DNA of 64,000 bases from the NCBI RefSeq assembly GCF_029867415.1, contig NW_026706166.1, forward strand, positions 186,001 to 250,000, written 5' to 3'. The notes under the pieces were generated by a model. That model had not been told where the DNA came from. It did no database searches and saw only the letters and a list, made by a program, of their open reading frames with translations. The position numbers and the translations under genes are program-made. Shown one piece after another: positions 15,564 through 25,489 of the stretch. Source of the stretch: Vicia villosa. Its lineage: Eukaryota; Streptophyta; Magnoliopsida; Fabales; Fabaceae. Every line of letters starts with the position of its first letter. The first letter of the stretch is position 1.

Positions 15564-15568
15564 GCTGC
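15564..15568. repeat. Target-site duplication of the Tat-type retrotransposon (left)
   Basis: GCTGC, repeated at 26500-26504. It lies within PMD exon 3. Confidence 0.9.
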
Positions 15569-16578
15569 TGTTTACGGTGATTTCCGGTAAACAACCGCTA
15601 GTCCTCCAAACTATAATAAATATGATTTGGTTACTCGCAGGATCGACTAGATTGATCCTAGGACACATAGTCAATTAGATTGTTATCAATATTCTTTAGA
15701 ACCATGTTCATGATTCGTTGTCTTCGACAAATGTTATTCGATTAAAAACATACACTTTTTAGTGATGACTTGATTATATGTGATTATGACTTTAAAATGT
15801 AGACAACGCATATAACATAACATGCAATTCTGTTAAAAAGAATCTTAAAACATAAAACTGTTAAAGATCTTGAAAGTAAGTAACATGAAGATAAATAACA
15901 TGAAAGTAAATAACATGAAAGTAAATAACATGAAAGTTAAAGATACAGTAATGTAAATGATAAGAAGTAAATAGAATGCGAGAATTTAAAGATATTCGAA
16001 GACGAAAAGCAATAAAAGATAATACTCATGTATTAAGATGGTGGTGTCATACGTACATTTTCTCAGCGAACTCGTTCTCGTTAACGCTTGATACTTGAGT
16101 AAATATGTGAGTGATTTGTACAAAATGAACACCCGGAATTCTATCATGAAAACTCCTATTTATACTAGTTTCGACCATAACGGCCCTACGCTAATCTGCT
16201 GCCACGTTTCTCATAAGAACTTCCAGCGATGACATCTGTGAATAAGCAGTTACGTGACTATCTTCGAATTTCAAATCTTCCCGCCTGAGTCCATCTTCGA
16301 CGCGTGGCAGTATGCTAATAAACACTTACTAACAAACACGCTAAATAATAATACTTAAGTAAATTTATAAATTTTGTCTAAGTCTTCGAGGATATATCCT
16401 TCCAATAGCTTTCAGTAGCCATCACCTTCATAAAAAACTTAGACATTTCCTGCTATCGAAACATGGCCATCAGTAGCCATTTTATACTTCTCAGAGATGG
16501 TCATCAGTAACCACCTTGCCTTCGATTATGCACTCCTTCGAAGCACATATATTTGTTCAACGAAATCTTCAGCTAACA
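15569..16578 (-). repeat. 3' LTR of the Tat-type retrotransposon
   Basis: 1010 bases, begins TGTTTACGGTG and ends AGCTAACA on the plus strand. Reading it line by line against 25490-26499 I found no difference. It includes a TATAAATA (minus) at about 16157-16164 and a short tandem stretch of TAACATGAAAGTAAA near 15890-15940. Confidence 0.95.
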
Positions 16579-16593
16579 AATTGCCCCCAATAA
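16579..16593 (-). other. Polypurine tract
   Basis: Minus-strand TATTGGGGGCAATT lies directly against the inner edge of the 3' LTR, where plus-strand DNA synthesis is primed in LTR retrotransposons. It is short but correctly placed. Confidence 0.65.
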
Positions 16594-16740
16594 ATGCCTG
16601 TTTCGAAGATCAACAGAAATAGGCGTTTTTTGCCATCATAAGATTTCGTCTCTTATTAAGTTTTGATAGTTCCAAGACTACTGACTAAACGTCATAATCA
16701 TTGATAATCTCTGTTTCCGAAACGTCTTGTCATTCTCAAA

Positions 16741-17508
16741 ATGTCTTCTCATAACTTACATTCCCACGTCCTTGACCTTACTTCCTGATTATTACTCCTA
16801 TATACTAGGAGTAAAGCTGAATCTCTCGACCGCCATTGGATTAAATCATCATTCGCCACGTGTCCTTTTGAAACTTTGTTTGCCAATCAGGAGTTGGACT
16901 TCTACTTTGAGGAAGTCTTGGAAGGTGCTGTTTATCCAAACATGTTGGCTGAATTTTGGATGAATGCTACTGTACGCATAGATCCTGAAGGTAGAACCAC
17001 CATAGATTCTGAGATTCGGCATGCACGTTTCAGTATTACTCCTGCCACCATTGCTCACTTAATCAAGTGTAGTAACTCTGGGGAACGCTTTGATGATGAT
17101 GTCTTTAACATGACCACGCATCTCATGCTGAGGTCCGTCATGGAAAATGATCCTTTCAGCGCCAGAGTTGTTAGGATCTGGCATCAGATGCTCGTAGGCA
17201 ACTTCCAGCCTCGGAGGGTCAACGAAAACAACATCTTGGTTGAAGATTTGGAGTTCATCTTCTGTGGTCTTCGAGGGAAGAAGATCAACATTCCTTTGAT
17301 GATATTCAAAGGTCTTGTGAAAGCTGTCTCTATTGGTACTGAACGGCAGAGGAACGTGACTTGCCTCCCTTACGGAAGACTTCTTTCTTTCATCTTTCAA
17401 AGAAAGGGTGTAGTGAGACGCATGCGTGAGGGCGGAGCCATCGACATGTTCGAAGCCGAACCTTCACCCGTGTTGTCCTTGGAGGGTTTAAACCAAAGGA
17501 TTAACTAA
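16741..17508 (+). pseudogene. Antisense ORF (aORF) between integrase and 3' LTR
   Basis: Read opposite to gag-pol. An ATG at 16741 (MSSHNLHSHVLDLTS) is followed in the same frame by TGA at 16786, and then the frame stays open to TAA at 17506-17508 for about 240 codons. The open part includes LDFYFEEVLEGAVYPNMLAE, RHARFSITPATIAHLIKC and PLMIFKGLVKAVSIG. Tat-clade elements are known to carry extra ORFs in this place and orientation, whose proteins are poorly understood. The sequence reminds me of the putative plant transposon domain found in several retroelements, but I cannot confirm it. No catalytic motif is seen. The long frame after the TGA suggests the stop is a recent mutation, unless translation starts at a later ATG near 16939. 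Confidence 0.7.
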
Positions 17509-17757
17509 CAACTTTCCTTTTTCCTTTGTCTTAGGGTTTTTTATGCTTTCTTTCCTTTTTGTTGTACTTTCAGATCCTGTTTGGATCTTTTGTAATGCAT
17601 GCAAAACCCAAGTTATGAATGACAAATATTTTGAAATTTCTTTAGACTTTTCCTTTTTTAAGTCTGTTATTCTGCATGTAAAGCCATTTTGATCAATATG
17701 GCTCATGTGTTTTGACACATGGCTAACCATTTTGGCTTTTCGTGACACCTCAAGTGT
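17509..17757. other. Spacer between antisense ORF and integrase end
   Basis: T-rich sequence between the two convergent frames, probably the shared 3' untranslated region of both. No motif beyond T-runs. Confidence 0.5.
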
Positions 17758-18054
17758 CTACGTTTTTGCAATCTTAACTTCGAACATGCTTGGCTTATAT
17801 TTCTTCAAATACTTCCCATTTACTCTTAAGATCCTACGATCTTCTGCTAATTCTTCAATTTCATAAGCATTGTTCGAAAATGTGTTTAAGATTCGAAAAG
17901 GTCCTTCCCAATGTGGGGACCATTTACCAAACGCCTGATTTTTTCGGTCTATAGGTAAAATAACTTTCCAGACTAAATCATTATTAACAAAAGTTTTACC
18001 TTTCACCTTTTTATTGTATGCTCTGGATACTCTTTCTTTCTGTCTTTTAATCAT
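17758..18054 (-). CDS. Integrase C-terminal domain, cut off from pol by one stop
   Basis: 98 codons continuing exactly in the pol frame after a single TAA at 18055-18057. It contains the chromatin/DNA-binding GPY/F-type module (WSPHWEGPFRIL) and ends KPSMFEVKIAKT. The apparent ATG at 18054 is simply the codon after the stop. In intact relatives this would be the tail of the polyprotein, so the element cannot make full-length integrase without readthrough. Confidence 0.85.
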   Translation of the reverse strand: MIKRQKERVSRAYNKKVKGKTFVNNDLVWKVILPIDRKNQAFGKWSPHWEGPFRILNTFSNNAYEIEELAEDRRILRVNGKYLKKYKPSMFEVKIAKT

Positions 18055-20661
18055 TTACAATGCTCGAAGCCTGTCTTCGTCTAGATCTACCAACTCATTC
18101 ATCATTAACTCCCAGTAAACGTTGGGAGAAATGTCTGCTTGTCTTTGTATTCTTACTGACTGCAAAAATATTTCGATTGGTAGTACCGCATCATGTCCAA
18201 ACGTCAACTGGAAAGGAGTTGTATTTGTAGCTTCTTTTGGAGAGGTTCGACAAGCCCAAAGTGCTTGATCTAAAGTCTTATGCCAATTCTTGGGTTTCTT
18301 CCCCACATGCTTCTTAATAAGACCAATTATAATTTTATTTGCTGCTTCGACTTGTCCATTTGCTTGAGCATAATAAGGTGTGGATGTTAGCAACTTGAAT
18401 CCTATTTCCTTGGCAAAGTCCTGCATTTTTCGTCCAGTGAAGACTGATCCCTGATCAGTTGTTATGCTTTCTGGGATTCCGAACCTATATATAATATATT
18501 TTTGAATAAACTCAATCACCGCTTCTTGGTCCACATTTGCCAATGGTATTGCTTCGACCCATTTTGTGAAATAATCTATTCCTACCAAAATGTACCTTTG
18601 ACCTCTGGATGATTTAGGGTGAATTTCTCCAATTAAATCTAAAGCCCATCCTCTGAAAGGCCAAGGTTTCACTATTGTACTGAGTTCATTTGCTGGAGCA
18701 TGTTGTATACCTGCGTGTTCTTGGCATTCTTGGCACCCCTTGGCAAATTCTATGCAATCTTTCAACATTGAAGGCCAATACATCCCATAACGAAACAAAA
18801 GCCATTTCATCTTATGTCCTGCTTGATGTGCACCACATGCCCCACTGTGTACGTTTGATAGAGCCAAGTATGCTTCTGCTTCGCCCAAGCATTTCAGCAA
18901 TACCCCTTCAGGAGTTTTCTTGAACAATTCGTTCCCCATTAGAAAATATGACAGGGCTCTATATTTGATTTTTCTATCTGTCTCCGTCGAAGGATTCTTC
19001 AAATAGTTGATTATTGGGCTCCTCCAATCCGTGTCTGCCAAAGAGTCAATATTTAGGACTTCGAACTCTTCTTTGTTGGCATAACCCAATTGTGAATTCT
19101 CTAGATCGCTCGGAGAAAGTTTAGTAGACATTGCTCTTCCTTTTACTTCGATCAATTCTTCCAATTTTTCTTTCGATACTTTGTATCCTGAAGCCAACTG
19201 TGCCAAGTCGTTCGCTTCTTGGTTATTCACCCTTGATACATGTTTCAATTCTACGTATTCGAATTTCTTGAGTAGCCTATTTGCAATGACAAAGTACATG
19301 ATTAGATTCTCTTTGATGCACTTGTATTCTTTTGTTAATTGTTTGATGACCAATTCGGAGTCTCCTTTAATTTCGACTCTGGTTGCCCCCAATTCTAACA
19401 AAGCCTCAAGTCCGGCGATTAACGCTTCGTACTCAGCTTCATTGTTGGAGCATAATGGTCCTTCGAGTTTGTACTTGAGCTTTGTTGGAATTCCATCAGG
19501 AGAAATTATCAACACTCCAACTCCAGAACCTTCTCTATGTGTCGACCCATCGAAGTACAACTTCCAAGGTTTTAGGTCCACGTAATGCTGATGATTCTCG
19601 ACCACTGCGTGATCGACAATGAAGTCTGACACAATTTGGCCTTTCATTGCCTTGAGAGGTTGGAATATTAGCGAATATTCCGTTAGGGCTAAAGCCCACT
19701 TGCCAATTCGACTATGTAATATTGGCTTGGATAACATATGCTTAATAACATCACAATGAGACGAAACGTAAACATCAACTGGCTTTATATAATACTTAAG
19801 CTTAATACAAGAGAAATACAAACAAAGGCAGAGTTTTTCTATAGCAGTATATCTAGTCTCTGCATCATTGAGTACTCTACTTAAGTAGTAAATGGCTCTT
19901 TCGATGCCATTTTCATCTTCTTGTGCCAGCATGCTGCCTATTGTTTTGTCTGATGCTGAAATGTACAGGCGCATGTGTTTCTTCCCATTTGGGGAAGATA
20001 AGATTGGTGGACAAGTCAAGTATTGCTTTATCTGATCGAAAGCTTCTTGATGTTCAGCACGCCATTCGAACTTTCCTTGCTTAAGCCGTAGTAAAGGCGA
20101 GAAGGCTTGCGTGCGTCCACTCAAATTAGAGATAAATCTTCTTAAAAAATTTATCTTTCCCAATAATGATTGTAACTCTTTCTTCGTGGATGGAGATTTG
20201 GTTTCCATGATGGCTTTTGTCTTGTTCTGGTTGATCTCTATTCCCTTTTTATGGACTACGAAACCCAAGAAATCTCCTGCTTGTACAAAGAAAGCACATT
20301 TAAGGGGGTTCATCTTCAATCCGTGTTTCCTCATTCTTTCGAATGATTGGTTTAAATGATCGAGATGACTCATTCCCGAAGTAGATTTCACCACAATGTC
20401 GTCTATATATACTTGCATGAATGTTTCTATAAAGTCATGGAATATAGAGTTCATTGCTCTTTGGTAAGTTGCCCCAGCATTTTTTAAACCAAAAGGCATT
20501 ACAACCCATTCGTAAGTGCCTATTGCCCCTGGGCAACGAAACGCTGTCTTGGATACATCATCTTCTGCAATAAAGATCTGATTATATCCTGAGTATCCAT
20601 CCAACATACTTAGATACTCAAAACCTGCGGCTGAGTCTACCAGCATTTCTGCTACAGGCAT
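18055..20661 (-). CDS. Tat-type pol: RT palm, RNase H, second RNase H, integrase
   Basis: 868 codons. RT palm with the first catalytic Asp in SMLDGYSGYNQ (about residue 21) and YIDDIVV (85-91). The Ty3-type RNase H region is at about 230-345 (ISASDKTIGSMLAQ, IYYLSRVLNDAETRYTAIEK). An extra RNase H domain follows at about 367-490 with acidic residues in LYFDGST, NNEAEYEAL, KGDSELV and NQEANDLAQ. The integrase zinc finger H-H-C-C is at about 604-646. The DDE core lies at ALDLIGEI (D675), TTDQGS (D736) and NGQVEAANK (E772). It ends at TAA just before the integrase C-terminal domain. The first ATG is internal to RT: the N-terminal fingers region is missing because of a deletion at about 20662-20690. 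Confidence 0.93.
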   Translation of the reverse strand: MPVAEMLVDSAAGFEYLSMLDGYSGYNQIFIAEDDVSKTAFRCPGAIGTYEWVVMPFGLKNAGATYQRAMNSIFHDFIETFMQVYIDDIVVKSTSGMSHLDHLNQSFERMRKHGLKMNPLKCAFFVQAGDFLGFVVHKKGIEINQNKTKAIMETKSPSTKKELQSLLGKINFLRRFISNLSGRTQAFSPLLRLKQGKFEWRAEHQEAFDQIKQYLTCPPILSSPNGKKHMRLYISASDKTIGSMLAQEDENGIERAIYYLSRVLNDAETRYTAIEKLCLCLYFSCIKLKYYIKPVDVYVSSHCDVIKHMLSKPILHSRIGKWALALTEYSLIFQPLKAMKGQIVSDFIVDHAVVENHQHYVDLKPWKLYFDGSTHREGSGVGVLIISPDGIPTKLKYKLEGPLCSNNEAEYEALIAGLEALLELGATRVEIKGDSELVIKQLTKEYKCIKENLIMYFVIANRLLKKFEYVELKHVSRVNNQEANDLAQLASGYKVSKEKLEELIEVKGRAMSTKLSPSDLENSQLGYANKEEFEVLNIDSLADTDWRSPIINYLKNPSTETDRKIKYRALSYFLMGNELFKKTPEGVLLKCLGEAEAYLALSNVHSGACGAHQAGHKMKWLLFRYGMYWPSMLKDCIEFAKGCQECQEHAGIQHAPANELSTIVKPWPFRGWALDLIGEIHPKSSRGQRYILVGIDYFTKWVEAIPLANVDQEAVIEFIQKYIIYRFGIPESITTDQGSVFTGRKMQDFAKEIGFKLLTSTPYYAQANGQVEAANKIIIGLIKKHVGKKPKNWHKTLDQALWACRTSPKEATNTTPFQLTFGHDAVLPIEIFLQSVRIQRQADISPNVYWELMMNELVDLDEDRLRAL

Positions 20662-20674
20662 GGGATATTCGTCT

Positions 20675-21319
20675 TTAGGAGTGGCTTGTAGTTTGGATAA
20701 ACTTGCAACGTAAAAGCCTTTCGACCTCTGCTTTAATCTTCGAATGGATCTCTGGCGCGAATCTTCTAGGAGTTTGCTTCACAGGTTTCTTCCCCTCTTT
20801 TATCGGAAGCTTCAATTCGACTAGATCCCTTCCTAGACCAGGCATCTCATCATAATCCCAAGCAAAGCAATCTCTATTTTCTTTCAGCATTTTGATGACC
20901 GTTGCTTTTAATTCTGGCTCTAATTTCGCGCTGATATATGTTATCCTCTTTTGATCCTTGTCTCCGAGGTTTACTTCTTCGAGTGGATCTTGGGCTAACA
21001 TCTTTATATTAGAAGCCATTGGGTCTTTTTCGAACCCTAAAGGTTCTTCGTCGTATATTGCATCTAATCTTTGGTTTGATCCTTCGTCCATAATCTCTTC
21101 GTCTAGGATCGTATCTTTGGAGTGTTTGAAATCTGTATGCACCTCCAATTCTGCTATCTCTTCTTTGATTTGGATGGTATCTACCTTTACATCTGCTAAT
21201 TCGGCCTCGAGAGCCGCCTTTTGTTTGTTCTCGGCCACATAGGCCGAAATCCTTTCGAAGAATGAAGACTCAGACATGATTAATGTCATCGTCCCAGCCT
21301 GTTGGCCGTATTGCTGCAT
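20675..21319 (-). CDS. N-terminal part of pol, coiled-coil linker and start of RT, frameshifted
   Basis: 214 codons, in a frame different from both neighbours. It overlaps the gag-protease frame by 50 bases (21270-21319). It starts with a low-complexity segment (QKAALEAELADVKV, likely coiled coil), then the RT entry (FAWDYDEMPGLGRDLVELKL, PRRFAPEIHSKIKAEVERLL). After KFIQTT the frame runs into a stop, while the expected continuation (ATPKDEYPMPVAEM) lies immediately downstream in another frame. The RT block that binds incoming nucleotide is absent, so a deletion of several tens of bases removed it and shifted frame. Whether the gag/pol frame change itself is ancestral cannot be told from one copy. 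Confidence 0.85.
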   Translation of the reverse strand: MQQYGQQAGTMTLIMSESSFFERISAYVAENKQKAALEAELADVKVDTIQIKEEIAELEVHTDFKHSKDTILDEEIMDEGSNQRLDAIYDEEPLGFEKDPMASNIKMLAQDPLEEVNLGDKDQKRITYISAKLEPELKATVIKMLKENRDCFAWDYDEMPGLGRDLVELKLPIKEGKKPVKQTPRRFAPEIHSKIKAEVERLLRCKFIQTTSHS

Positions 21320-23792
21320 GATCTTCTAAAGGTGCTGTATCCGTTGGACCATCCATGATCTCTCTATCCCATTGGAATCCGTTTGGGTGCAAAGTAAGAT
21401 AATACAATGCATTCTTATTTGGGGTGTACATCTCTTCTGCAGTATGACAAGGTCCTATATTTGCCAGATTCCTATCGAAGTTGGATTTATTTACCTGGTT
21501 AACTTCAGCCATATAGTAACTCTGATCACCTTCGATGTTCTCTACTATGCCATCTTCTCTCCAGATTGTCACCCTTTGATGCATTGTGGAGGGTACAGCT
21601 GCTACCCCATGAATCCATTCCCTTCCGAGCAACAGGTTATAGTTTGCTTTTGCTGGTATAACCATGAACATAGTGGGTCTGGTAACTGAGCCTACTGTCA
21701 AATTAACTTGAACAACTCCCAGTGTTTGTCCTATCTTACCTTCATAGTTAGACAGGACCATGTTATGTGGTCTTATGTCCGTATCGAACATGCCAATTCT
21801 CTTTATCATATACTGGGGCATCAAATTTACTGCTGCTCCCCCATCAACTAGGACTTTATTGATGCCAACATTCTCAATCTTAGCCCTAATGTAGAGTGGT
21901 TTCAAATGATTTCTCATACCCTCATCAGGCCTCTCGAAGAAAGCATTCTGCTCTTCGACTGCACCATTATTTAGCACATAGTAACACACAGGTCTGTGTT
22001 TTGCCATTTCTTCGATATCAGCCTCCTCACAGTCTTCTACTTCAGTTTCTTGGTTAAACTCGTGAGGGAGTACGGACACAACATTGCAATTTAAATTTAT
22101 AGATGAGACTCCATCAGAATCAAAATCATTTGTCATTCTGTCCTCTTCGTTCCAGGAATTTGACCGCATCTTATCTTCTTCATCCAAGAGCTTTTCAGCT
22201 TCGAACAATGCACGTCCCACCGGAGGTTTGTTTGACTTTGCTCCCTGGTATGGGACTTGGTTGCTGCTAGTTTCTCCAGTTTCTCTTGGTCTATATTCCT
22301 TCTGGGCCTTTTTCATCCTCTGGTGCCTCCTCCATTGGGACCGAGACATAGGGTTTTTTCCCTTATAGTTCTCCAATCGATATGTCTCTCGATTTGGCCT
22401 TTGAAATTGTCTCCTATATGCCATTGCGGTTCTTCCTCCTTGGTCCCAACTACGCCATTTTTTGGTTCTTGCATCAGCTTGTACCCATCTATCCCTAGGT
22501 GGATCTGCAGGGATTTTGAACGTTACCCTTCGAACTCTAGGATGTGGACTATCTGGTCTCTTCGTTGGGGTCCATACATCGAAACCATACAGGTCAGGAC
22601 GTAGCCCCTGAGTTTCTTGATTCATGGAGCAGTGCACACGTTCAAATGATCGTGCTAGCATCTCATCATAGGCTGCCCCACATCTGGGGCAGAGTGCAAC
22701 TTCAGAGTTCCCCTTGTGGCATCTGATCAAAAATCCTAATAAGCTTTCATCCATCCTTGGGTACACTTGTAGTAAAGGATTTGGTTCTCTCCCTGGGTGT
22801 TCCCATCTTTCACGTCGAGCCCTTTCGAAATTGGTTTCGATTCTTCGATTCAGCATGATCGAACACCTTGGGCACATCCATTGTTTTCCGCCATTTCTCT
22901 CATGGCAATTCCATAGGTAGTCTTTGAGGCTTTCAGCTCTTAGAGGAACTTTAATACCCCCATTCTGCCTTGTCAGCCGTGTCTCTAGTTCGCCAAACTC
23001 AGATGTTGGGTGTCTGGCGCTAACCATGTTGACCACCGCTGGAGCAACTTCAGAGATTTGGATTTTCTGGAGTTTCATCCTGAGGTCTTCAGTGGCCTCA
23101 TTGCTCTCTTCTTTTGGTGCTTCAGTCATCTCTATTTGGGAAGCTTCTTCAATCTCAGTATTGAAGATTATTTCATCATTCAGGCTTTCAGTAGCCTGCT
23201 TTCCGTTGAGCATTGCCTTAGTTTCCGCCACTTCGATCTCCGATACCTCCACCATGTTGATATCTTCTACCTCACAGAGGCTAGCATCAGCAATGTTTAG
23301 GGGATTGGTATCGACCCTCATGTGACTCTTGGTCTTGTCAGCAAATTTCAACCTTCCATCATTGATAGCATTTTGAATTAGATCCCTGAAAAGAAAACAT
23401 TGTGAAGTTTTATGGCCTAAAAACCCATGATATTTACAGAAACCTCTTTTCTTCCGTTGTTCCAACGGAGGAATTTTGGAATTAGGAGGTAGTATCATTT
23501 GGCCATCTTTTACTAATAGATCAAATATTTCATCACACTTAGTAATATCAAACGTATAAGTTTTCTTAGGAAACCTATCATTCTTATCATTTTCTACAGG
23601 GTTCTTTCCATTTGCAGGATTTAATAGTTTGCAGGCATAAGGTGGTGCCTCTTTTAATTCTGCTAAGTCTATTTCGACTTCCTCCAGGCTATATGAGTCA
23701 TCGCAAGACTCATCATCAGCGTCTTCGACTTCGACGTACGCTATCCTTTCCTTCTTATGACTTTTGTTAGCCCTAGCCTTTTCTGCTTTCAA
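21270..23792 (-). CDS. Gag C-terminal half and aspartic protease
   Basis: 840 codons in the same frame as the preceding gag ORF, from which it is separated by one TGA (23805-23807). A knuckle-like motif C-x2-H-x4-H-x4-C occurs at residues 119-132. Then comes an acidic region, then two related modules at about 289-328 and 351-388 of the form CH..N...CPRC...FER, a basic Arg-rich stretch (430-505), and the protease with VLVDGGAAVNLMP (catalytic Asp 650) and LLLGREWI (721-728). Tat proteases often have DGG where others have DTG or DSG. The listed start codon is simply the first Met after the stop. Confidence 0.9.
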   Translation of the reverse strand: MKAEKARANKSHKKERIAYVEVEDADDESCDDSYSLEEVEIDLAELKEAPPYACKLLNPANGKNPVENDKNDRFPKKTYTFDITKCDEIFDLLVKDGQMILPPNSKIPPLEQRKKRGFCKYHGFLGHKTSQCFLFRDLIQNAINDGRLKFADKTKSHMRVDTNPLNIADASLCEVEDINMVEVSEIEVAETKAMLNGKQATESLNDEIIFNTEIEEASQIEMTEAPKEESNEATEDLRMKLQKIQISEVAPAVVNMVSARHPTSEFGELETRLTRQNGGIKVPLRAESLKDYLWNCHERNGGKQWMCPRCSIMLNRRIETNFERARRERWEHPGREPNPLLQVYPRMDESLLGFLIRCHKGNSEVALCPRCGAAYDEMLARSFERVHCSMNQETQGLRPDLYGFDVWTPTKRPDSPHPRVRRVTFKIPADPPRDRWVQADARTKKWRSWDQGGRTAMAYRRQFQRPNRETYRLENYKGKNPMSRSQWRRHQRMKKAQKEYRPRETGETSSNQVPYQGAKSNKPPVGRALFEAEKLLDEEDKMRSNSWNEEDRMTNDFDSDGVSSINLNCNVVSVLPHEFNQETEVEDCEEADIEEMAKHRPVCYYVLNNGAVEEQNAFFERPDEGMRNHLKPLYIRAKIENVGINKVLVDGGAAVNLMPQYMIKRIGMFDTDIRPHNMVLSNYEGKIGQTLGVVQVNLTVGSVTRPTMFMVIPAKANYNLLLGREWIHGVAAVPSTMHQRVTIWREDGIVENIEGDQSYYMAEVNQVNKSNFDRNLANIGPCHTAEEMYTPNKNALYYLTLHPNGFQWDREIMDGPTDTAPLEDHAAIRPTGWDDDINHV

Positions 23793-23804
23793 GCGTTCGA
23801 CCTG

Positions 23805-25406
23805 TCAAACTCTATCCGCTAACTGGGCCATGTCCCTAAGGTATTGGGTATCTAATTTCTTTCTTATTGAGTAGTCTAGACCACCTGCTGCCATTTCGAC
23901 AAGTTCGTGTTCAGGAACTGTCGTAAAACACCTAGATTTCAACAGACGGAACCTATTCAAATAATCATCAATAGTCTCCGTGAATTTCCTCTTAACACTG
24001 GCCAATTCCTTCAAACTTATCTTAGTTTGACCCATGTAAAATTGCTCATGGAACAATCTTTCTAGGTATGCCCACGCATCTATCGAATTGGGTGGCAAAG
24101 TAGTAAACCAGATAAAGGCATTCTTTGTCAGCGAACTAGGGAAATACTTGATCCTTAAGTCCTCGTTTCCTGCCAAGTCCCCTGCTTCTGTTAGATACCT
24201 AGCAATGTGTTCCACTGTCGATTCGTTAGTTTCGCCTGAAAATTTTGTAAATTTGGGTACCTTAGTGCCCCTAGGTAATTCTGTCTGCATAATATAGTCT
24301 GATATAGGGGATGTATAATTTGGACGTCTGAGTCCAGTACTTAGGCCATTATTGGCCATCACCCTTTCTATCATAGCAGTCAAGTTATTCTCCGTGGCCA
24401 GATTTTCCCTTCTGACTCTTTGAACAACCCCATCTGGATGTTCATTTCTACCTACAATTCTTACTCTGGGTTGTTCTTCCTCCGTTTCTTGTCGAACGGG
24501 GACGGTTCTTTGACTTGAAGTCTCTAAATTAATTACTGGAGTTTCTTCCGTCCAATTCGTCCTCCGCAAGGAGCTTATATCTCGGATGGGTGGTCTCGAG
24601 GATGGGCCCTCATCTTGTATGCGTTCTAAAACGGGCATTTCCTCTTGGTATGCGGGCTGTTTATCTTTCCTTTTTGGTTGTGTCACACCCATGAACTCCG
24701 ACATCCGATTCATTTGAGATGACATCTTTCGGAAAGTTTCTACATTTTCCCTATTTGTGCAAGTAATGTTTGTCAACAATGGGGTAAAGATTGAAGTCAA
24801 TTCTTTGGCTAAGGCCCCTAGCATATCATGATTGCTTGCATCCATTTCTTGTCGAAATGCTGCTTGGCTGTTTGTGGTATAAAGAGGCACCTGGGTAGAA
24901 AAACCACCGTTGTATGTACTTCGACTTGCAGATCCCACATTTGGTGAAAATGTCGCATTATTAGTTGGGGCATAAGTAGGTCCGGCCCCTCGTACGCCTG
25001 ATCCAAAAGGAAATGGCATCCCGAATGAAGAATTTGGCCTCCATTCGAAAGTTGAATTCGTGCCTTGACTAGACAAGTTATTCGCAGCATTTGTTGAGGG
25101 AAACGGTAATACTTCATCTGCACTCGTGGTCGAAGGTGCAGCTGTTGACACTGAAACTGGCAAAGTCCCTGAAAGTCCTGTATTATTCTCAGGCACCGAC
25201 TGGGAATTATCTGCAGGTCTCGATCCATTTGGACCCGTTGTATCCCTTGTTCCTTGAGTGGAATTCGAATTTGCCGCTCCTGATCCTGTGCCTTGTGAGG
25301 GATCTTGATTACCCCCTGCACTGGCTGTAACAGCCATTTTCTTGTTGTACCTTCGTTTGGGAACCGGTTGTGCACTGTTTGTTAATTTACCGTTCCTAAG
25401 GTTCAT
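23805..25406 (-). CDS. Gag N-terminal part (capsid)
   Basis: 533 codons starting MNLRNGKLTNSAQPVPKRR about 80 bases after the 5' LTR. Roughly 210 residues of Ser/Thr/Asn/Gly-rich low complexity come first. A retrotransposon gag (capsid-like) domain follows at about 370-530: TKFSGETNESTVEHIARYL, AFIWFTTLPPNSIDAW, LFHEQFYMGQ, DYLNRFRLLKSRC. It forms the particle that packages the RNA. It ends in TGA at 23805, after which the frame continues (QVERLKAEKARANK), so the stop splits what was one gag. A CGA to TGA change at a CpG would explain it. Confidence 0.9.
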   Translation of the reverse strand: MNLRNGKLTNSAQPVPKRRYNKKMAVTASAGGNQDPSQGTGSGAANSNSTQGTRDTTGPNGSRPADNSQSVPENNTGLSGTLPVSVSTAAPSTTSADEVLPFPSTNAANNLSSQGTNSTFEWRPNSSFGMPFPFGSGVRGAGPTYAPTNNATFSPNVGSASRSTYNGGFSTQVPLYTTNSQAAFRQEMDASNHDMLGALAKELTSIFTPLLTNITCTNRENVETFRKMSSQMNRMSEFMGVTQPKRKDKQPAYQEEMPVLERIQDEGPSSRPPIRDISSLRRTNWTEETPVINLETSSQRTVPVRQETEEEQPRVRIVGRNEHPDGVVQRVRRENLATENNLTAMIERVMANNGLSTGLRRPNYTSPISDYIMQTELPRGTKVPKFTKFSGETNESTVEHIARYLTEAGDLAGNEDLRIKYFPSSLTKNAFIWFTTLPPNSIDAWAYLERLFHEQFYMGQTKISLKELASVKRKFTETIDDYLNRFRLLKSRCFTTVPEHELVEMAAGGLDYSIRKKLDTQYLRDMAQLADRV

Positions 25407-25467
25407 ACAAGGTCTTGATATTGTCTAGACAAAACAAAGCAATTGATTAAAACAATCCGCTTGACAC

Positions 25468-25486
25468 GGTCCCACCGGGTGTGCCA
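25468..25486 (-). other. Primer-binding site
   Basis: The plus strand reads GGTCCCACCGGGTGTGCCA, i.e. the 3' end of a tRNA including CCA. The minus strand therefore shows TGGCACACC three bases after the 5' LTR. I did not identify which tRNA it is. Confidence 0.8.
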
Positions 25487-25489
25487 ATT

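Noticed and set aside
15166..15594. 142-codon frame as an independent gene
   Set aside because: Its start codon lies in the retrotransposon LTR. From 15568 down it is exon 3 of the interrupted PMD gene.
22257..22604. Plus-strand frames inside gag and pol (also 19181-19585, 22924-23325)
   Set aside because: Shadows of the minus-strand polyprotein; no domain of their own.
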